A stretch of DNA of 64,000 nt from NCBI GenBank assembly GCA_029222685.1, contig JARHVB010000028.1, forward strand, positions 1 through 64,000, written 5' to 3'. The notes beneath the pieces were generated by a model that did not search any database, had not been told where the DNA came from, and saw nothing but the letters and a program-made list of their open reading frames with translations. Both the position numbers and the translations under genes were made by a program. Of this stretch, positions 1-8,095 are shown one piece after another. Position 1 is the stretch's first letter. The number at the start of each line of letters is the position of its first letter. Origin of the DNA: Terripilifer ovatus. Lineage in GTDB: Bacteria; Pseudomonadota; Alphaproteobacteria; Rhizobiales; Beijerinckiaceae.

Positions 1-50
1 CACCGACACCTCCCGCCAGCCCATCCCAACCTCCCATGCCTTGCGGCATG

Positions 51-96
51 AGTGTCAGGCATGTCATGGAACAAGTGTCAGGTATGTCATGGAACC
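51..96. repeat. Two-copy imperfect direct repeat, unit about 23 bp
   Basis: Positions 51-73 and 74-96 carry the same 23-base unit beginning AGTGTCAGG and containing ATGTCATGGAAC, with one internal change (C to T) and a changed last base. It lies in the non-coding stretch at the left edge and is followed at about 110-123 by the right half of the GGGAATGACA repeat family seen elsewhere in the window. Origin unknown; it could be the flank of an insertion element beyond the edge, but no terminal repeat or transposase can be seen. Confidence 0.6.
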
Positions 97-147
97 GCAC
101 ACTGTGGCGCGTCGGGAATGACACCCCTTAATTCGCGCGCAACACCC

Positions 148-1338
148 TCATCCCTTCGCCGGATGCGCCTTCACCACCTCTTCATTGATCTCCGTTCCCC
201 AGCCCGGCCCGTCCGGCAGCACGAATTCGCCATGTTCAATTTGATAAGGCACCGTCAGCATGTCGGCCCGCCACGGCACCTCGTCGACGTCGAGCTCGAA
301 GATGCGAAAGTTCGGAATGGCGGCGCAGAAATGCGCGGCGATCACGCTCGACAGCGGGCCGTTGAAACAATGCGAGGCGACATTGACCTCGGCCGCGTCG
401 CACATCGCCGCCATGCGCAGGCTCTCCGGCATGCCGTTGTATTGCACGTCGATGATCGCCACGTCGGCGCTGCCGTGATCGAGAAACGGTTTTAATGCCC
501 GGCGGCCCAGAATGGCCTCGATAGAGGCGATTGGCGTCGTCGTCGAATTGCGGATGCCCGCGAGCACCGCCGCATCATAAACATCCATCTCCAGCCATTC
601 GAGGCCGAACGGCTCGACAGCCTTCGCGAAGCGGCGGAAGCCCTCGGCCTTGTAGTTGAAATTGAGATCGACCATCAGGCCGGCGTCTGGCCCGGCGCCG
701 GCGCGCAGCGCCGTCAACTGCTTCTCCAGCGCCTTGATGAGCGAACGGTCCGCATTCAGCTCCGGATGCCCCGGCCCGCGCGCGGAGCCGGGCGCATACA
801 TGCGTGCGCCCCTGTCGTCGAACAGCAGCAGGTTGGTCTTCATGGCGCGAAAGCCGCGCGCCACCGCCTCGCGCGCCGCGGCTTCGAGGTCGGCCAGGCT
901 ACGCACCGCGGGCGCCGCGATCACATTGCCATCGAAGAAATCGGGGTTGCGGGCGCGCACGACGCCGCAGCGCGACCAATAGGCCGGCAGACGTTTGCGC
1001 AGCGCACCGCCAAGAAGATCGTAGACCGGAATGCCGAGCGCCTTCGCCTTGATGTCGAGACAGGCATTCACGATCGGCGCGATGGCGTGCGACATGATCC
1101 CGCCGGCAACCGGCCGGGTCTGCGCTGTCAGCGCCGCCTCGATAGCCGAGATATTGCGCGGATCGTCACCCTTGATCGCGGCGCACAGCGACCGCACGAT
1201 CTGCGTCAGCCCCTTGCGGCCGCGCCCCTCGTTATACTCGCCCCATCCGACGAGCCCATCGTCGGTCACAATCTTGAGAAAGGAATAGGTGTCCCACCCG
1301 GCGTCGGCGTGCAAATCCTCGAAGGCGACGATCTTCAT
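148..1338 (-). CDS. Mandelate racemase/muconate lactonizing enzyme family protein (enolase superfamily)
   Basis: A 396-residue enolase-superfamily enzyme, which abstracts a proton alpha to a carboxylate in acid-sugar dehydratases, racemases or cycloisomerases. The N-terminal capping domain (about 1-125) is followed by the TIM barrel. Visible elements are the lysine segment RAMKTN on the second strand, metal ligands in MVDLNFNY, EWLEMD and ASIEAI, and a likely His/Asp dyad (IIDVQYNG and ASHCFNGP). The start chosen is the ATG at 1338 because it opens the conserved MKIVAFED segment and is preceded by GAGGAA; the open frame runs 57 codons further upstream without support. It sits upstream-facing in a run of minus-strand catabolic genes. 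Substrate cannot be told; an acid-sugar dehydratase or a cycloisomerase are both possible. Confidence 0.88.
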   Translation of the reverse strand: MKIVAFEDLHADAGWDTYSFLKIVTDDGLVGWGEYNEGRGRKGLTQIVRSLCAAIKGDDPRNISAIEAALTAQTRPVAGGIMSHAIAPIVNACLDIKAKALGIPVYDLLGGALRKRLPAYWSRCGVVRARNPDFFDGNVIAAPAVRSLADLEAAAREAVARGFRAMKTNLLLFDDRGARMYAPGSARGPGHPELNADRSLIKALEKQLTALRAGAGPDAGLMVDLNFNYKAEGFRRFAKAVEPFGLEWLEMDVYDAAVLAGIRNSTTTPIASIEAILGRRALKPFLDHGSADVAIIDVQYNGMPESLRMAAMCDAAEVNVASHCFNGPLSSVIAAHFCAAIPNFRIFELDVDEVPWRADMLTVPYQIEHGEFVLPDGPGWGTEINEEVVKAHPAKG

Positions 1339-1486
1339 CTGATTCCTCGCGCGGGCCTGTAGACGGACCCTTGCGATGAGTTTCGGATGCCACGGGCGCG
1401 GCGTCAATCTGATCCTCATAAACAAAAGCGCGGCGTTGCCGCCGCGCTTTGATGGCTGTCCGCCGCCTTTCATCCTCCGCGTCGGC

Positions 1487-1622
1487 ATGCCCGCACTTGT
1501 TGCGGGCACCCACGCCAGGACATCGCCGCATCATGGAGGGAAATGCCCGAACGATCGGGCAAACCCATCTTCGTCATCGCTCGCCACGGCGTGGGTGCCC
1601 GGCACAAGGCCGAGCATGACGC
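1487..1622. repeat. Intergenic inverted repeat, family C (GCCCGCA...TGCGGGCACCCACGCC)
   Basis: A palindromic element about 45 bases long (CATGCCCGCACTTGTTGCGG through CACCCACGCC) is followed about 50 bp later by its inverted partner (GGCGTGGGTGCCCGGCACAA). Each arm can itself fold (GCCCGCAC/GTTGCGGGC). Closely similar pairs occur at 14575-14706 and 38781-38924, always between genes. It is a small interspersed palindromic element; no coding capacity. Confidence 0.75.
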
Positions 1623-1634
1623 TGTGAAGGTCGC

Positions 1635-2681
1635 TTACCGCAGCTCTTCACGATACAGCCCCAGCTTTTCCTGGGCGCTGCGGTCGGAGAAGGTGAAGGT
1701 GATCGCGTCCTTGGAAGCGCGATACTTCCGCCAGACCCAGCTCGGCATGGCAATAACGTCGCCTTCCGTGGCGCGGAAGCTCTTGTCGCCGGCTTCGACC
1801 TCGATCTCGCCTTCGACGACGATGACCGTCTGGCCGTCGGTGGCGCGCAGCGGCTTGGTCTCGAAGCCCTTCGGCAGATGCGACAGCCAGGCCGCGATGG
1901 TCGGCATCGGCCAGCCGCCATCGGTCGGATTGGTGTAGCGCAGGGCGTGGGCTCTGTGCGCATCCGGCTTGCCGGCGGCGGCGATCGCCATCAGCGCCTC
2001 ACGGCTGGCCTTGTACTTGTAGTTGAAGATCGGCGTGGTCAGGCCGAACGGCGAGGCCATCTGGAACGGAGCCATATTGGCGCCCCAGCGCGCCTGCGAT
2101 TCGCCCGGCTTCCTCTGCACCATCTGCGCCTTGTCGTTGGCGTGCTCGCTGAAGGCCGTCTCGAAGAAGTTGATCATATGCAGATCGAGACCGTCGATCC
2201 AGATCACCGGCTTGTCATGCTCCTGGCCGTGGTCGTGCCAGGCCCAGTTCGGCGTGATGACGAAATCGCCGCGCTCCATCAGGGTGCGCTCGCCGGCAAC
2301 CGCCGTGTAGCCGAGATTGCCCTCCAGCACGAAACGCAGCGCCGAGGCGGTATGGCGATGCGCCGGTGCGATCTCGCCCGGCAGGATCAACTGCATGCCG
2401 GAATACATGGTGGCGGTGATGCGCGAGCCGCCGGGCATGGCCGGATTCTCGAACACCAGCACGCGGCGCTCGGCCTCTTCAGCGGTGAGGAGATCGCCGG
2501 CTTCCATCAGGAACTCGCGGCATTCCTTGAAGCGCCACACATGCGGGATGAATTTGCTCGTCGGCTCGAGCGGCACCAGACCCTTGAGCACTTCCCACAG
2601 CGGCGCAAGGTTCTGCGGCGCCAGCCTGTCGTAGAATTTCTGCCGGTCTTTGACGGGTGCGAGAGCTTCTGCTGTCGACAT
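1635..2681 (-). CDS. Gentisate 1,2-dioxygenase-like bicupin
   Basis: A 348-residue bicupin resembling gentisate 1,2-dioxygenase, an Fe(II) enzyme that opens the ring of 2,5-dihydroxybenzoate or related hydroxy acids between the carboxyl- and hydroxyl-bearing carbons to maleylpyruvate. The N-terminal cupin carries the iron-binding HRHTASALRFVLEG motif (His108, His110) and AWHDHG (His149 or His151); the C-terminal cupin is degenerate, as is usual. The length fits the family (about 340-390). I chose the second in-frame ATG at 2681 because GGAG lies 7 bases upstream; the first ATG at 2693 contains that Shine-Dalgarno. It precedes no obvious maleylpyruvate isomerase or fumarylpyruvate hydrolase in the window, so a salicylate- or other-substrate ring cleavage is possible. 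Confidence 0.85.
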   Translation of the reverse strand: MSTAEALAPVKDRQKFYDRLAPQNLAPLWEVLKGLVPLEPTSKFIPHVWRFKECREFLMEAGDLLTAEEAERRVLVFENPAMPGGSRITATMYSGMQLILPGEIAPAHRHTASALRFVLEGNLGYTAVAGERTLMERGDFVITPNWAWHDHGQEHDKPVIWIDGLDLHMINFFETAFSEHANDKAQMVQRKPGESQARWGANMAPFQMASPFGLTTPIFNYKYKASREALMAIAAAGKPDAHRAHALRYTNPTDGGWPMPTIAAWLSHLPKGFETKPLRATDGQTVIVVEGEIEVEAGDKSFRATEGDVIAMPSWVWRKYRASKDAITFTFSDRSAQEKLGLYREELR

Positions 2682-2729
2682 GATACGCTCCATTCGTTGC
2701 GGACGCGCTGCGTCCAGTCGGAATTCAGT

Positions 2730-3677
2730 CTACTTCTTCATCAGCTGGAAAAATTGATCCAACTGTTCCTTCTTCAAGGGCTCGCTCAGATATTTGAACG
2801 CGATCCCGTCAGCCATGGCCTGATCGATCCCGCTGATGTTGTCGGGATCGGCATTGGCGCGCGGAATGAAATCGTCGCGGGTGCGCCGCGCGATCTCTTC
2901 GGTGGTCTGCGCCCATTTGGCATAGACCTTCATGCTGTCGGGGCTTTCATAGAGCCACGCCAGCGTTTCCCGATAGCCTTCCATATAACGACGGAAGGCA
3001 TCGCGGTTCTTCTCCAACGAGCCGGCGTTGACGGCGATGAGGCGCACGGTCTGCTCGCGCATTTCCGGCACTTCGGAGCCGCGCGCCACGATACGCGTGC
3101 GCCCGTCGAGGATGGCGTCGAGCTGCAGCGGCGCAGCGGTCCAGCCGATGGCGATCTGGCCGCTCATGACCTGCGTGTACGTCGCCGGCGGACTGCCGGT
3201 CGCGACGGCGTCGACCTTGACGCCGTAGACTTTCTCGAGGCCCATCACCAGAAGATTGGTCGAAGAGCCGCGCGTCGAAAAGGCGACGGTCTTGCCGGCG
3301 GCATCCTTGAACGTCTTGATCGGCGAGTTCGCCGGCACGTACCAGACTTCGTAGGAGCCTTTCATCGTCGCACCGATGGCGCGGATCGGCGCGCCTTTCT
3401 GAAACGCCGACAGCGCCGACACCGTTCCGATGCCGATGCCGATATCGACGCTGCCGGAAATGACCGCCTGCTGGGATTCGCCGCTTCCCTGCGTGTACAG
3501 GATTTCGAGCGCCAGATTGTGCTTCTTGAAGATGCCAGCGTCCTGGCCGAGTTCGGACACGGAATTTTCGAACACGCCGCGCTGTCCGATCGCGACCTTC
3601 AGCCGGTCCTGCGCCAGCACCGGCGATACAATCATTGTCGCCAGCGCCAGAATGGAGATGCGAAAAGCCTGCGTCAC
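2730..3677 (-). CDS. Periplasmic substrate-binding protein, NMT1/SsuA-like ABC type
   Basis: A 315-residue exported binding protein of the NitT/TauT (NMT1/SsuA-like) fold. The start is taken as the GTG at 3677, preceded by GTGAGGAGCGCGCC; this gives a clean signal peptide (VTQAFRISILALATMIVSPV then LAQ cleavage). The longer open frame to 3836 would add an arginine-rich, implausible leader and overlap the aldolase gene. Mature domain shows the family pattern of VAIGQRGVFENS, the DIGIGIGT segment and a C-terminal helix pair. It is 10 bp downstream of the aldolase/decarboxylase gene, so probably co-transcribed and delivering the pathway substrate. No permease or ATPase is adjacent. Confidence 0.85.
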   Translation of the reverse strand: MTQAFRISILALATMIVSPVLAQDRLKVAIGQRGVFENSVSELGQDAGIFKKHNLALEILYTQGSGESQQAVISGSVDIGIGIGTVSALSAFQKGAPIRAIGATMKGSYEVWYVPANSPIKTFKDAAGKTVAFSTRGSSTNLLVMGLEKVYGVKVDAVATGSPPATYTQVMSGQIAIGWTAAPLQLDAILDGRTRIVARGSEVPEMREQTVRLIAVNAGSLEKNRDAFRRYMEGYRETLAWLYESPDSMKVYAKWAQTTEEIARRTRDDFIPRANADPDNISGIDQAMADGIAFKYLSEPLKKEQLDQFFQLMKK

Positions 3678-3687
3678 GGCGCGCTCC

Positions 3688-4479
3688 TCACACTTTGCCT
3701 TCGGCGCGCATGCGCCACATGTCCCAGGCGCGCGTCGCCTGGCCGCCGATAACCCGCGTCGCCGTGCGCGTTTCCGCTTCGCTGAGGCCGGTGATCGGGC
3801 CGCCGAGGCGTGCGGCTTCCGAGAGGACGCGGGCATTCTGCTCCGTATAGACGGCGCGGAACACGGCTTCCTTGAGGCTGGTGCCGACGGCCGTCGAGCC
3901 GTGACCGCGCATCAGCACGACGACGCTGTCGCCCAGGCATTCCGCCAGCGCCTTGCCGAGCTTGCCGTTGGTGATGAGCAAGTCGTTGTCGTCGCCGACC
4001 ACATCGCGAATTTCAAACACCGGCGCGCAGGTGCCGATGAACGAGCCCATATGGGTGACGGCGCGGAACGGAAACGTCGGCACCAGGCCGAACGGCAGCA
4101 CCGCCATGGAGTGGGAATGCACGACGGCCATCACATCGGGCCGGGCGCGATAGATTTCGCCATGGATGAAGCGTTCGAGGTAGACGGCGCGACCGTTGGC
4201 ATCGACCGGCGCGCCATCGAGATCGAACTCGACGATGTCTTCGGCGGTCACCTGCACCGGCGCCATATTGCGCGCCAGCAGGAAACGGTCGGGCCGCTTG
4301 TCGTGGCGGACACTGACGTGGCCGAACGCATCGACGACGCCTTCGCCGAACAGGATATGATTGGCGGTGACGAGATCGTCGATCAGCTTCGGATCAGCCT
4401 TCGGACCCGGCGCCGCGGATGTTCCTGCTACGCCGCCCGTATTGGCAATATCAACTGAACCATGCCCGGATGTACACAT
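3688..4479 (-). CDS. Class II aldolase/adducin family protein (possible decarboxylase)
   Basis: A 263-residue class II aldolase-fold enzyme. These are zinc-dependent lyases that cleave or decarboxylate carbonyl or hydroxy-aromatic acids. The metal-binding set is visible: HSHS (His121, His123) and RGHG (His193), with Glu108 in HGEIY as candidate catalytic acid/base. Start at the ATG 4479 is preceded by GGGGAGG; the open frame extends to 4620 through AT-rich promoter DNA with no conserved residues. Related proteins in phthalate-type clusters act as dihydroxyphthalate decarboxylases, and fuculose-phosphate-aldolase-like lyases are the alternative. It heads a minus-strand operon with the binding protein and the gentisate-dioxygenase-like gene and is divergent from the IclR regulator. 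Confidence 0.85.
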   Translation of the reverse strand: MCTSGHGSVDIANTGGVAGTSAAPGPKADPKLIDDLVTANHILFGEGVVDAFGHVSVRHDKRPDRFLLARNMAPVQVTAEDIVEFDLDGAPVDANGRAVYLERFIHGEIYRARPDVMAVVHSHSMAVLPFGLVPTFPFRAVTHMGSFIGTCAPVFEIRDVVGDDNDLLITNGKLGKALAECLGDSVVVLMRGHGSTAVGTSLKEAVFRAVYTEQNARVLSEAARLGGPITGLSEAETRTATRVIGGQATRAWDMWRMRAEGKV

Positions 4480-4564
4480 ATGATGGCTACCTCCCCGGCC
4501 GAGTGTCGCTTGCTGCGCTTCGGACGGCAATATAATTGACCGCCACGCTCCCGGCGATAAATTA

Positions 4565-4609
4565 TGAGTATCAGAGTTGTTTGACTGCGTCAAGATTATC
4601 ATATAATAA
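4565..4609. promoter_or_regulatory. Overlapping divergent promoters around a 13-bp palindrome, candidate IclR operator
   Basis: In the AT-rich gap between the aldolase gene and the iclR-type gene the sequence TTGACTGCGTCAA (4581-4593) is an inverted repeat TTGAC-N3-GTCAA. Its two arms double as -35 boxes: on the plus strand TTGACT with TAATAA 17 bp away at 4604-4609 (and TATAAT at 4602-4607), and on the minus strand TTGACG with TACTCA 17 bp away at 4565-4570. A regulator binding the palindrome would occlude both -35 regions, which fits control of both directions by the adjacent IclR protein. Inference from sequence only. Confidence 0.55.
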
Positions 4610-4672
4610 TAAATTCGCACTTACAATTCACCATAATGGCGATTAAACGAGAAGTTACGGACGGAAGCGGCA

Positions 4673-5458
4673 TTGGCGGGTTTCAGCAGATTTCTCAGCG
4701 TTCTGCGCCTCTTCAACGAGGCCGAAAGCGCCTGGACGGTGCCCGCCATGGCCGACGCCATGGGCGTGCCGGCCAGCACCGTCTACCGCACCGTCCGCGA
4801 TCTCGTCGCCGCCGGTTTTCTCGAACAAGCGACCGAGGCCGCCTATCGGCTCGGGCCTGCCTTTATCGAGTTCGACCGTTCGCTGCGCCTCACCGATCCG
4901 CTGGTGGTGGCCGGCCGGCCGGTCCTGCACGACGTGGTCATGCAGGCGCATGTGCCCTGCGTCGCCATGCTCGCCCGTTTCTACAACGGCGCGGTGATGT
5001 GCGTCGCCGACGAGGCGGCCGCCGACACGCCGTTCCGGCCCAGCTACGAGCGCGGACGGCCGATGCCGCTGACGCGCGGCTCGACTTCAAAGGTCATCCT
5101 CGCCCATCTGCCGACGCGCCAGTTCAACAAGCTTGTCGAAAATCATGAGGGGCTCGACGCAGCAGCCCTGCGCGCCGAGCTCGCCGATATCCGCAAGCGC
5201 GGCTTCTGCTCGACGGCGAGCGAGATCGACCAGGGCCTGGCCGGTATTTCCGCGCCGGTCATCCTCAAGGACGCCGGCATTGTGGCGAGCCTCAGCCTCG
5301 TCGCCCATGACGCCGCGCTCGACGAAGGCCAGAGGCGGCGGTTGATCCTGCTCGTCGTCTCGGCCGCCAGCCTGCTTGCCGAAGATCTCCGCCGGCGTCA
5401 TCAGGCAGGCGGATCAAACATCAGGAAAGCCATGGGGGAACCGGGGAATGGAAAATGA
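4673..5458 (+). CDS. IclR family transcriptional regulator
   Basis: A 261-residue IclR-type regulator: N-terminal winged helix-turn-helix (about 5-65, with FLSVLRLFNEA and the recognition region VPASTVYRTVRDL) and a C-terminal effector-binding domain (about 75-245; includes RGSTSKVILAHLP and the GLAGISAPV segment typical of the family). The start is a TTG at 4673 preceded by GGAAGCGG; no in-frame ATG precedes the HTH. It overlaps the flavoprotein hydroxylase gene by ATGA (5455-5458), so the two are translationally coupled. IclR proteins commonly control aromatic degradation operons and sense pathway substrates, and the palindrome at 4581-4593 is its most likely site. Confidence 0.92.
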   Translation: MAGFSRFLSVLRLFNEAESAWTVPAMADAMGVPASTVYRTVRDLVAAGFLEQATEAAYRLGPAFIEFDRSLRLTDPLVVAGRPVLHDVVMQAHVPCVAMLARFYNGAVMCVADEAAADTPFRPSYERGRPMPLTRGSTSKVILAHLPTRQFNKLVENHEGLDAAALRAELADIRKRGFCSTASEIDQGLAGISAPVILKDAGIVASLSLVAHDAALDEGQRRRLILLVVSAASLLAEDLRRRHQAGGSNIRKAMGEPGNGK

Positions 5459-7059
5459 GCGAAGCTGATCTCGCTTGCGACATCGCGATCATCGGCGCCG
5501 GCCCCACCGGGCTGACCCTGGCCAACCTGCTCGGCCGCGCCGGCGTGGACACCATTCTGGTCGAGCGCAATGAGCTGACCGTCCAGGCGCCCCGCGCCGT
5601 CTCCATCGACGACGAATCCTTGCGCACCATGCAGGCCTGCGGCCTCATCGACGAGGTGATGGCCGATGTCGCGCCCGACTATGGCTCTCATTACATGTCG
5701 ACGGCCGGCATCAATTTCGCCCGTGTCGAGCCGACAACCCGTGAATATGGCTATCCGCGCCGCAGTGCCTTCATGCAGCCCGAGCTGGAAGCGACACTGC
5801 GCACAGGCCTTGTCCGCTGGCCGAGCGTCAAACAGCTTTTTCAGCATACGTTCGAGTCAGTCGACGAGAGCGACCTTGGCGTCACCGTTCAGATCAAGGG
5901 CCCCGACGGTTCGCCGCTGACGATCCGCGCCAGATATCTCGCCGCCTGCGATGGAGGCCGCAGCGCCCTGCGCAAGATCATCGGCGCCGAACTGCAGGGA
6001 TCGACCTATCCCGACAAATGGCTGATCGTTGATATGGAAGGGACGAAGGAACGCCTGCGCCAGACCCGCGTCCTGTGCAATCCGGCGCGCCCGGCCATCT
6101 GCCTGCCCGGCCCCGACGGCAAGCGCCGCTACGAATTCAAGCTGCACGACGGCGAATCCGAAGAGGAAATATCTTCGCCGGAGTCCGTGGCAAAACTGCT
6201 GGCCATGTATGGCCCCGACGAGAACGCCGCCATCGTGCGACGGCAGGTCTACGCTTTCCATGCGCGCGTCTGCGACAAGTGGAACACGAAGCGCATCTAT
6301 CTTGCCGGCGATGCCGCGCATCTGACACCGCCCTTCGCCGGCCAGGGCATGAACAGCGGCGTGCGCGACGCCCATGCCCTGTCATGGCGCTTCGCCGCCG
6401 TGGCCAAAGGGGAGCTCGGACCGGGCGTGCTCGACAGCTACGAGAGCGAGCGCAAACCCCATGCCTGGGCGCTGATCGATCTCGCCATCAACATCGGCCG
6501 CGTGATGATGCCGACCTCGCCGTTGCAGGCCTGGCTCGTGCAAGCGGCCTTCCGGCTGATGCGCTTCGTGCCGACGGTGCAGAACTATTTCGCGCAGATG
6601 CGCTTCAAGCCGAAGCCCTATTACAAAAAAGGCTTCATCGTCGAGGACACGTCGTCCACCGTCGTCGGCCGCATGTTCCCGCAGCCCGATGTGGAAATGC
6701 TCGACCGCTCGGTGAAGAAGATGGACGATCTGCTCGGCAACGACTTCGCGCTGATCGCCTATGGTGATGAGGCGCAGGCGACGATTGCCGCGACGCAGAC
6801 GATAGACTTCGGCCTGCCCGACCTGCGCCGGCTCGCCATCACACCCATGCGCATGAACATCGACCGCCGCGCCGATCCATCGATTTTAGCCTGCCGTGAC
6901 AAGACGGGGTTGCTCGAACAGACACTGAATGCGGCTAAGGAAACGCTGATCGTCGTTCGTCCGGACCGCTATACACTGGCGGCAGCGGAGATCAGCAAAC
7001 CGGGTGATATCGCCGTGATGGCCGGCAAGGTCCGCAAACGGGTGGCGGAGTCACGCTGA
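5455..7059 (+). CDS. FAD-dependent aromatic hydroxylase (MhpA-like, group A flavoprotein monooxygenase)
   Basis: A 534-residue FAD/NAD(P)H monooxygenase of the p-hydroxybenzoate hydroxylase fold, closest in layout to 3-(3-hydroxyphenyl)propionate hydroxylase MhpA. Motifs: GAGPTGLTLANLLG (about 15-28, ADP-binding), the ACDGGRSALR NAD(P)H/FAD motif near 160, and LAGDAAHLTPPFAGQG near 283 that binds the FAD ribityl chain. The C-terminal thioredoxin-like tail of about 150 residues is present, so it is full length. It would hydroxylate a phenolic acid ortho or para to the hydroxyl before ring cleavage. ATGA overlap with the IclR gene makes it the regulated partner; a hairpin follows at 7065-7083. 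Confidence 0.9.
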   Translation: MSEADLACDIAIIGAGPTGLTLANLLGRAGVDTILVERNELTVQAPRAVSIDDESLRTMQACGLIDEVMADVAPDYGSHYMSTAGINFARVEPTTREYGYPRRSAFMQPELEATLRTGLVRWPSVKQLFQHTFESVDESDLGVTVQIKGPDGSPLTIRARYLAACDGGRSALRKIIGAELQGSTYPDKWLIVDMEGTKERLRQTRVLCNPARPAICLPGPDGKRRYEFKLHDGESEEEISSPESVAKLLAMYGPDENAAIVRRQVYAFHARVCDKWNTKRIYLAGDAAHLTPPFAGQGMNSGVRDAHALSWRFAAVAKGELGPGVLDSYESERKPHAWALIDLAINIGRVMMPTSPLQAWLVQAAFRLMRFVPTVQNYFAQMRFKPKPYYKKGFIVEDTSSTVVGRMFPQPDVEMLDRSVKKMDDLLGNDFALIAYGDEAQATIAATQTIDFGLPDLRRLAITPMRMNIDRRADPSILACRDKTGLLEQTLNAAKETLIVVRPDRYTLAAAEISKPGDIAVMAGKVRKRVAESR

Positions 7060-7064
7060 CTGGG

Positions 7065-7090
7065 GCCGGGATATCCTCCCGGCTTCACAC
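7065..7090 (+). terminator. Hairpin terminator between convergent genes
   Basis: GCCGGGA (7065-7071), a TATCC loop and TCCCGGC (7077-7083) form a perfect 7-bp stem directly after the hydroxylase stop, followed by a short TTCACACTTT tract. It separates the hydroxylase gene from the convergent gene ending at 7093. The U-tract is imperfect. Confidence 0.5.
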
Positions 7091-7092
7091 TT

Positions 7093-7974
7093 TCAGTCTG
7101 CCGTTCCACTGCATTCCGTCGAGGAGAAGGGGATCAGCTTGCCGGGGATGGTCCCGTTATTGCTGAATACGCCGACGGGCGATTTGATCCGCCACGTCCC
7201 GGACAGGGTGAGCGTGCCGCCGCTGTCCGACAGGCTCTGGGTGTAGGTGCCGCCGCCTGACCAGGTCACACCCGCCGCCGGCCCGGCGAGCGAGAACGAT
7301 CCGCCAGTCTCGCCGGACGGCGTCAGCGAGAAGCGAACGCCCGCCATCGGCGCCTTCGCGTTGACGGTGAAAGGTTTGCTCACATCGCAGACGGTCTGAT
7401 CGATCTTGAGATCGTGGTTGTTCGCCTGAAACCGATAGGCCTTTTTCTGGCAAAGCTTCTCGACGATCTCCTGGGCGATCTTGTCGGCGGCTTCGAGGGT
7501 GCGTCCGCCCCTGGCCGATCCCTCGACGCGCGCCACGCTCTTCTTGGTCACCACATTGCTGACATCGATCATATAATCGTAGCCGCCATCGCCATCGAAA
7601 CCGATGACGCCATTGATGGCGTCGGAAACACTCATTTTGCTTTGCAGCAGGCCATCTTTCTTCGCATAGCCCTGCTTCTGCAGTTTCTTCTCGGTTTCAC
7701 GCCCCTGGACAAAGGCCTCGCTGGTGTCGATCGAGGTGATATCGCACTTGCCGTCCTTGCGCGCTTTCTCGATCTCCAGAGCCAGTGATGTCCGCAGGGT
7801 CTCCTGAAGCGCCCGGGCGTTGCCGGGCGCCGTCTGGTCGTTGGCCGCCGTGATTGATCCCACCGTGACGCGGATCTGCGCCGACGCAGGCGCCGCCGCC
7901 CACACCATCAGCGAGGCAAACACCAGGATCGCGCCAAAAAGGCTTCTTGAAAGAACAGACTGAACGGCAATCAT
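7093..7974 (-). CDS. Exported protein of unknown function, CsgG-like N-terminal region
   Basis: A 293-residue exported protein. The start at 7974 follows GGGGGCTGGTG and opens a signal peptide with a hydrophobic core (SLFGAILVFASLMVWAAA) and ASAQ cleavage site; the longer frame to 8088 lacks support. Residues about 30-170 resemble the alpha/beta layout of CsgG/curli-type or DUF-family proteins that sense penicillin-binding regulators (ARALQETLRTSLALEIEKA, GYDYMIDVSNVV), but I cannot assign it firmly. The last 120 residues are glycine/serine/threonine-rich beta strands (GETGGSFSLAGPAAGVTW), probably a surface or immunoglobulin-like domain, with paired cysteines (Cys in VCDVS and TECSG). It does not obviously belong to the neighbouring catabolic genes. 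Confidence 0.65.
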   Translation of the reverse strand: MIAVQSVLSRSLFGAILVFASLMVWAAAPASAQIRVTVGSITAANDQTAPGNARALQETLRTSLALEIEKARKDGKCDITSIDTSEAFVQGRETEKKLQKQGYAKKDGLLQSKMSVSDAINGVIGFDGDGGYDYMIDVSNVVTKKSVARVEGSARGGRTLEAADKIAQEIVEKLCQKKAYRFQANNHDLKIDQTVCDVSKPFTVNAKAPMAGVRFSLTPSGETGGSFSLAGPAAGVTWSGGGTYTQSLSDSGGTLTLSGTWRIKSPVGVFSNNGTIPGKLIPFSSTECSGTAD

Positions 7975-8044
7975 CACCAGCCCCCGGTGAACGTCCCGCC
8001 GCCAGCATAGTCGGCACGCCCGCCCCCGACAACAATGCTCAAAC

Positions 8045-8078
8045 AAAAACGCCCGCCTCTCGCGAGACGGGCGTTTTC
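8045..8078 (-). terminator. Rho-independent terminator of the hydrolase-dehydrogenase operon
   Basis: Read on the minus strand, a GC-rich stem (AAAACGCCCG paired with CGGGCGTTTT, with TCTCGCGAGA as a nested palindrome) runs into TTTTTGTTT. It lies 18 bp past the stop of the amidohydrolase gene. Confidence 0.8.
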
Positions 8079-8095
8079 TCAAACTCAAACCAGAT

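Noticed and set aside
1878-3752. 624-codon plus-strand frame across the cupin and binding protein genes
   Set aside because: Spans two well-supported minus-strand genes and their spacer; no recognisable family.
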